64,000 nucleotides of DNA from Fasciola hepatica (taxonomy: Eukaryota; Platyhelminthes; Trematoda; Plagiorchiida; Fasciolidae). The notes under the pieces are model-generated. The model did no database searches and was not told the origin of the DNA. It saw nothing but the letters and a program-made list of their open reading frames with translations. Both the position numbers and the translations under genes were made by a program. Each line of letters begins with the position of its first letter. Within the stretch, counting starts at the first letter, position 1. The stretch lies in assembly GCA_948099385.1 (NCBI GenBank), contig CANUEZ040000029.1:1705501-1769500 (forward strand), read 5' to 3'. Positions 58,346-64,000 of the stretch are shown piece after piece.

Positions 58346-61018
58346 GACAGTCAGCTGACACTATGCGCAGGCATGCGCAACCACACACCCACACACAAGG
58401 TTGCATACACGCACGGTCACACGAAACGGTTCTTGTACTGTTCGGTTATTCGCCAAGTCGCAATCGTTCATATTCGTATTGATTTTCATTATTTGATCTA
58501 TTTTGTTAGACGTGCCTGTGAGTTACGTTTATACTCAATCATAAATAAACTTACTTACCGGTCGGTTGGTCGGGATCTCCTAACAGTTGAGTCATAAAAA
58601 TTCTAGGTAGGAGTTCGGGCAGTATTCGGGAGCCACGCATCAATACTTGTGGAGCTTTGGTTACAATGTGATGTTGGACGTTGTGCGGTGCTTGTGAAGG
58701 GGATATTCGTGGTTGGGTTACTCACGAAAAATCGTCCAAAATGGAGTAAAGTGGAGAGCGTACTTTCATGGGACGTACACCGAGAGATTTGGTGGAGGCA
58801 CATGTGAGAGTATGTGCTGAATCATGGTCGATAGTTAGCCATATCTCGTCAGCGATCAGCATGTGAGCCCCTGTTCAAAATCCAGGTCAGTGCTTGTGCC
58901 AGGGCATATGAAAGTGACGAGGTAGTGGATCGACAAGACTTGAACGAATTCCCGTCAAGTGGTGGTTGGTCGTGTTACCAATCGACCAATCAGAAGCCGA
59001 GCTTCTCGATACAAGTATGAAAAAGTTAGTTTTTGTTGCAGCAAATGGTGGTGGTGACTGTTTTGTTCCTATATAACCAATGTGTTCTCAATGATTCTAA
59101 GTATTTGTGCTGATTGTAGCTCAAATTGTTGGTTGCCGTGATGTCTTGATCACAAGGCTTGGCGTTTAAATGGCGAAAAATTCACCACCAGTTGAGGTGA
59201 CGTCGTGCATGTGCACCGACAGAATCTGGATTGGGTGATTTAGGAGAAGTACAGCTGTCCACGAGAAGACGGTGTTTCACATCAAGCAAAAACACAAGGG
59301 AAAGGCAGAAAGTAAATCAACTCGAACAATAGGGCAGTTTACGTTGACAGTCGTGAAAATTCAAGGTGAATTGGTAGTAGCTTTTGACCGTGTGTCTTTA
59401 TTGTGGAGATTGGTAAGCCGCAGATAGTGTTTACTAGACAGAAAGAGAATAACACCTATCTGAGCCCTTGAATGAACCAGAAATCGCATTCCAGTAGACT
59501 AATGAAAAATGTAGAAATGGCGATCAGTTTGGGAGTCAGTGGCGACTGTCACCATTACTGACTGGCTGTCTCGTTTCCTGAAGCTGTTGCTCTGAAAGCA
59601 CATAGTGACTGGTGATGACGACCTTTCTCCCGAGAATGTCGATGGTACTTACAATGAGATAGCCGAGATGAAGAGACAGAATGATTGTGACAATGATTGC
59701 GAGCGAGATACAGAACGTTGGCGACTTTTATACTGGAAAACAGTATTAATCTGGGAAGTTAGATTGGAAATTTGTTCCTCGAGATTCCAGATACAATCAG
59801 GAACCGATGTTGATGCTGGGACTCGTGTTTGACCTCATCATTCGACCCGAAGTTTGGGTCTTAGTGGAGGTTTGAGCGATTTGTATTGGTGACGATTCTT
59901 AACAAGGATGAAATATGGTTTCCAGGTGGTAATTTAGCATTCATACTGCATGATGTATCATTTCGTTAGTAAAAATTATACCACCTAATGTTCACAATGA
60001 CCAATTTTCCTTGTGTACGAGAAAAGGCTTTGATGATATTATTGTTTTGCAGTGTAGGATTGGACGGATTTGAGTAATAATTTGGTTGTTGTGGAACGAA
60101 ATGCCCATGAAGGAACATGCAAAATTATTGTTTCACTGTGATAGGTGTGTGCCATATCATATTAGTCTGTTCTCGTTAGTGACGTCATATTGCTTTCGTG
60201 CAGCATTCAAATGTCGGTAGTTTGTCGGAAGACGGTTTCCCAGACGGTCATTCCAATAGTTTCGCCTATATATTTGAGTCTATTATTGTGAAATATCAAC
60301 AATCAACGAAGATGTATCCCTTCAGAAGCTATCTTGTTTGATGTTTTCAGGAGAAGATATCGATGAATCCATCCGAGATCTGAGGAGCCAATCGGTAAAG
60401 AATGTTTTTTCTCTCATAACCTAAAATGAATGGTAAGTTTGGAGCTCGTATAATCAAAAATTACATCACACAGTGATGTTTCGTTTCACTGAGGCATACA
60501 GAAGTAATGTTGGAATAACTCTGTTTATTACCGTAGCAAGAAAGAACTAAAATCGGGTCAATGAGAAATTAGTGATACACCAGTTCAAACATCCCAACTA
60601 TTCTGTTTACTAGATGAATTACCATTTCAGTACAAACTGAATACCTGGGCCTCGAACAAGTCCCTTGATTTGCGAGCATTTGATTTGCAGTTGAAACTAA
60701 TCGAGTGATTCCTCGTAATAGATTTTCTTGTTCAATCTCTTGATTCCATCACAAGTGTAACTGCTTCTCCATTTGCGGTCGGAATCATATCCGGCGAGAA
60801 AAATCAAACCCTCCACCGAAAACACTGAACGAGAATCCAATTATCGCGTTGGGTACAGAAAAATATTCATTTCGAGAGAATAAGCATTAACCCAGATTTC
60901 CATCTTCGCGAATTACTTGGATTGAAAAAAGCAATAACTAAGTCATAGTTTGTATTATTGATGCAATCCATGAAATGGATGGGAATTATTATGAAGAAAT
61001 TGTGCCAAACATATTTGT
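58346..61018. other. Unit C, 3' flank of phospholipase gene C
   Basis: Aligned with 26,409-29,076 (A) and 45,896-48,563 (B). A 75-codon frame at 59,605-59,832, acidic and without motif, is open only in C because of point changes; I regard it as chance. Candidate AATAAA on the minus strand at 60,524-60,529. Confidence 0.45.
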
Positions 61019-63771
61019 CTAGTTTGACGGGGTATATGGGGCATTTAGAGAGAAACCGGTCAGTTGATGCATCAGTTCGAATACTCGTGAGTCTTGCAAG
61101 ATACTTCCATGTGTGGCCAATGGCAGTGGCATTACATTCACATTGGGCCACTTTTGACAAACTTCGAGACTTCTCAAATTCACACTCTTGTCACCGTCAC
61201 CGTAGATGACCTGGGGAACTTGATTTGGAAATGGCTTGCGAGACCGACTTGCATTTGTGTAGACTAGTTGACTCTCCGTTTGTACGGACGTTCCATACAA
61301 ACAGTATACCTCATCCACTCCGGTGGGTCCTTTGAAGAAGTCCACACCCGAGTGCGAAAGCTCAACCAATTGATGTCCTGCAATCGAACGGTAAGCCAGA
61401 CTTCGATTAATTGTATATTGTAATATATGTTTATCACTGACATGTAATGTGGGATGAAATGGAATAAGAACTCACACGACTGGCTACAGTGGAGTGTCAT
61501 TATTTGATGGTAGCAAGACAGATAGGAAGTGTGCGGGACAATCGAACATCAACTGATTCAAGTTAATTCATTCCCCAGTCAGTGTAAGTAGGAGTTGTTT
61601 TATCATGATATATTCAGACATTCATTGTGAAAGCAGGAATACATTTGGAAAAATGTAACATCTGCTTTGGTAACCTCACACAAACACCAATAAATTGCAT
61701 TACAACTCCATCTGTTGAGTCACTGTTGATGAGTGAATATGGTGGTAGTTTGCAAGTACCATTGGTGTTCAACGATTTGTGCGTCGCAAAGTACTATGGG
61801 AGAGTAATGTGCCGAATATAGAGTAAAGACACAAGAGTGTCACATGTAAAACTCCCCTTGATTGTGCAAGTCATGTAGCCCAATATAAACATAAACCAAG
61901 GTATGTATTTACTGCTTGGAACAAACTGTTCTTTTGGAAATTTCATTTGTCTTGCGCAATAAAAGAACAAGTTTCATTTGATCCCATGTAAACAGCACAA
62001 CAGTTAGAAAAATTTCGGGAGCAAATCATTTAATCATTTCATCGAGATCTTACTAGGAACAGATTGTTATGAATATAAATTGATATGAAAAGCTCAGTTC
62101 TAATAAAATGATGCATGTGTATGTGTTCTTTGTTTTACCCATCAGATAGCAGTTCACATAATCTTCCTCTGACCTGACCCCGATTGGTACTTCAGTCCAG
62201 AACTAGTTTGATACTCGATCATTTTTGAACCAGTGCAGAAATAGACAGAGAACGTCCAAGGAGGAACGGAAAAATTGATTATCATGATCATCTCGACGTA
62301 CCTATGGGGAACCCAATATCTTCAAAGAATTCTTTATAGTCTCGCGTTGTGTATTCTCGTTTCGGGGTGACAACCAGTGTCTCGTTTGCCGGCCAAAGTC
62401 GAGGATCAGGAACCATGAGATAAATAGACGCAAAGCTTCGTTGAAGATCGCGAAACGCAAGTGGACTTCGGAAGAAAACCTGGAAATTATCCCCTGAACA
62501 GTGGTGATACATAACAGGAACAAGTTAAAAATAAATCAACACAACAAATGACAAATAGGAGGAAGTTATCAATTGCAAAGCATAAACAATATGAGGATCT
62601 TCCTGATATCTGCAACCTAGTAACCGTCATTCCACTCAACTGGCATCATCAAAATTAAAGCTTTGGGTCGACCACATGGTATCTCGGGGACGTTTGTACC
62701 AAATCAACACACCAAACACTACTACAATGGTAATCTAAGATTATCTTGGTATCGGTCCGTTTAAAGTTGTGTGTCCCACAACAACACAGTCATTCATTTT
62801 CAAATGAAAAATGTATGTGTTCTGATCAGGAATAAAAAACTTAAAATGCATTCTCGATATGGTAAAAGCTGTTTTGAAAAATTGTCATCTTCAGGGTGGT
62901 AAATGACTCACCACTGGCAGCGACTCTCAGCGCCTTCGTGGCACCACCATACGGACCGGCCAGAGATACGAAAGCTTTCACATATTGTTTCTTCCACTCA
63001 ACAGTCTGTTTTTCCAAGAACAAAACAGACATCAAACAACCCATACTATGACCAACAAGGATTACACGACTATTGTTGTTAATCCGGTACGTTTCTTCAA
63101 CTAGCAGTTTAAGTCGATCAAAGAATTGTTCGTTCTCATCTGAATCGGGAAATGGAATGGAATCATGTCACTGAACAAGAGACAGATTTACATGGTGCAC
63201 GTCGAAAGTCGTACGGGGCACCTCGAATGCTTCTGTTTGATACGAAATACGGATCGCGCTTCAAATCCTTAACCATGTCATAATACAAACGACCAAATAT
63301 TAGTTCATTGCTGTCTAGCGTGCTCACAGTCTCTGTGTCACCCCAACCGGGAAATGTAATCTCATACCGATCGGAATCGTGGCTTATCAGTTGATCATCA
63401 TAATGAAGCCTGCAAAAATTGGGTGGAACATGATTAGTGCCATTCGTCTAATCGCAAATTCAAATCACATACGATAATATTTCGGTGATCAAATCTAGGG
63501 CAAAAAAGTCCCTCAGATCCAACCATATGAGTTTTGCTGACTGATTCGCAGGCGCATCACGAGGTCGAGCATAAATTCGATTGCCACCGTCACCGGGAAT
63601 GAGAATGACTGGGTTCTTCGGCAAATTCTCTTTCTCTCTGATCACAGCTCCCAGTGTTGTGCACACGAAGAGAGTTAGCTGAACGAAAATAAAAGTTCCA
63701 ATTAGTGCGATTATTCTCGTTTGACTTACGTAAACACCAAGCACGGGCACAGGTTTCGAAGATCCTCTCAT
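61019..63771 (-). CDS. PLA2G15-like: Group XV (lysosomal) phospholipase A2, copy C
   Basis: Third complete copy. Exons on the minus strand: 63730-63771, 63473-63678, 63192-63409, 62912-63139, 62302-62493 and 61019-61377. It lies exactly 12,455 bases from copy B over the whole gene, without any insertion or deletion between them, and has the same silent TTC as B in the fifth exon. The 414-residue product, triad (Ser187, Asp358, His385), signal peptide and missing lid cysteines are as in the other copies. The last intron is 924 nt and empty of the BEL/Pao element. The upstream GT tract has the long B form. Confidence 0.93.
61819..61823. other. Empty BEL/Pao target site in unit C
   Basis: A single TAGAG in the same intron context as 49,364-49,368. 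Confidence 0.95.
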
Positions 63772-63899
63772 CGTGTTCACCTAAACCCGAAGCAGCTGAT
63801 TCACAAGTTGGGAGTGAGATGCATTTAAATATCCGAATGTGAGTGCAATGACCTTGAAATAGTCAGTAGAGTGAAGGTGTGGAAACAAAGTGCGTGTAG

Positions 63900-63959
63900 C
63901 GTGTGTGTGTGTGTGTGCGCGCGTGCGTGTATGTGTGTGTTCGTGCGTGTGTGTGTGTA
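63900..63959. repeat. Interrupted (GT)n/(GC)n tract upstream of phospholipase gene C
   Basis: Same length and interruptions as the tract in unit B. Confidence 0.9.
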
Positions 63960-64000
63960 CAGTTGCCTGAATGTGTCCACGACCGTTTCACAAGGCACAT

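Larger units (their letters stand above)
51561..64000. repeat. Tandem segmental duplication, unit C, cut by window end
   Basis: Third copy, at least 12.4 kb. The window stops at a point equivalent to about 51,545 in unit B, almost exactly at the next unit junction, so it cannot be seen whether a fourth unit follows. It has a 467-bp deletion relative to A and B at 54,476-54,480 and lacks the plus-strand gypsy fragment of A and B. Confidence 0.92.

Overview
The window looks like nuclear DNA of a flatworm, probably a digenean trematode (inference). The reasons are sparse genes, abundant decayed retroelements of the BEL/Pao, Ty3/gypsy and CR1 types, and one multi-exon gene whose introns grow from about 50 nt at the 5' end to about 0.9 kb at the 3' end, a size skew known from schistosomes. 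There is no prokaryotic gene organisation, operon, CRISPR array or rRNA gene. Nearly all short open frames are chance frames or shadows.

Positions 1-17,860 are a single-copy flank with no convincing host gene. It holds a decayed BEL/Pao gag-protease piece (about 100-1,020, +), a decayed gypsy reverse transcriptase (about 2,650-3,390, -), a tRNA-like SINE head (about 6,976-7,047) and a decayed CR1-type non-LTR reverse transcriptase (about 15,690-17,430, +).

Positions 17,860-64,000 are a tandem array of three diverged copies of one 12.4-14 kb unit: A (about 17,860-38,405), B (38,406-51,560) and C (51,561 to the window end). The right part of each unit carries a complete six-exon minus-strand gene for a group XV (lysosomal, LCAT-like) phospholipase A2. 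Spliced by eye, the three genes encode the same 414-residue protein, and I saw only one coding difference, which is synonymous. The left part of each unit is intergenic DNA with microsatellites and old gypsy fragments. The units are mosaics there: each pair of units shares a segment that the third lacks.

The last intron of gene A contains a 6,368-bp BEL/Pao retrotransposon in the same orientation as the gene (29,882-36,249). Its two 422-bp LTRs look identical, it is flanked by a TAGAG target-site duplication, and the matching sites in genes B and C are empty, so the insertion is very young. Its coding region is intact except for one frame break in a short GT run just before the integrase part. 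The expected biology is phospholipid breakdown or transacylation by a secreted or lysosomal enzyme at raised gene dosage, in a locus reshaped by retroelements and unequal exchange.
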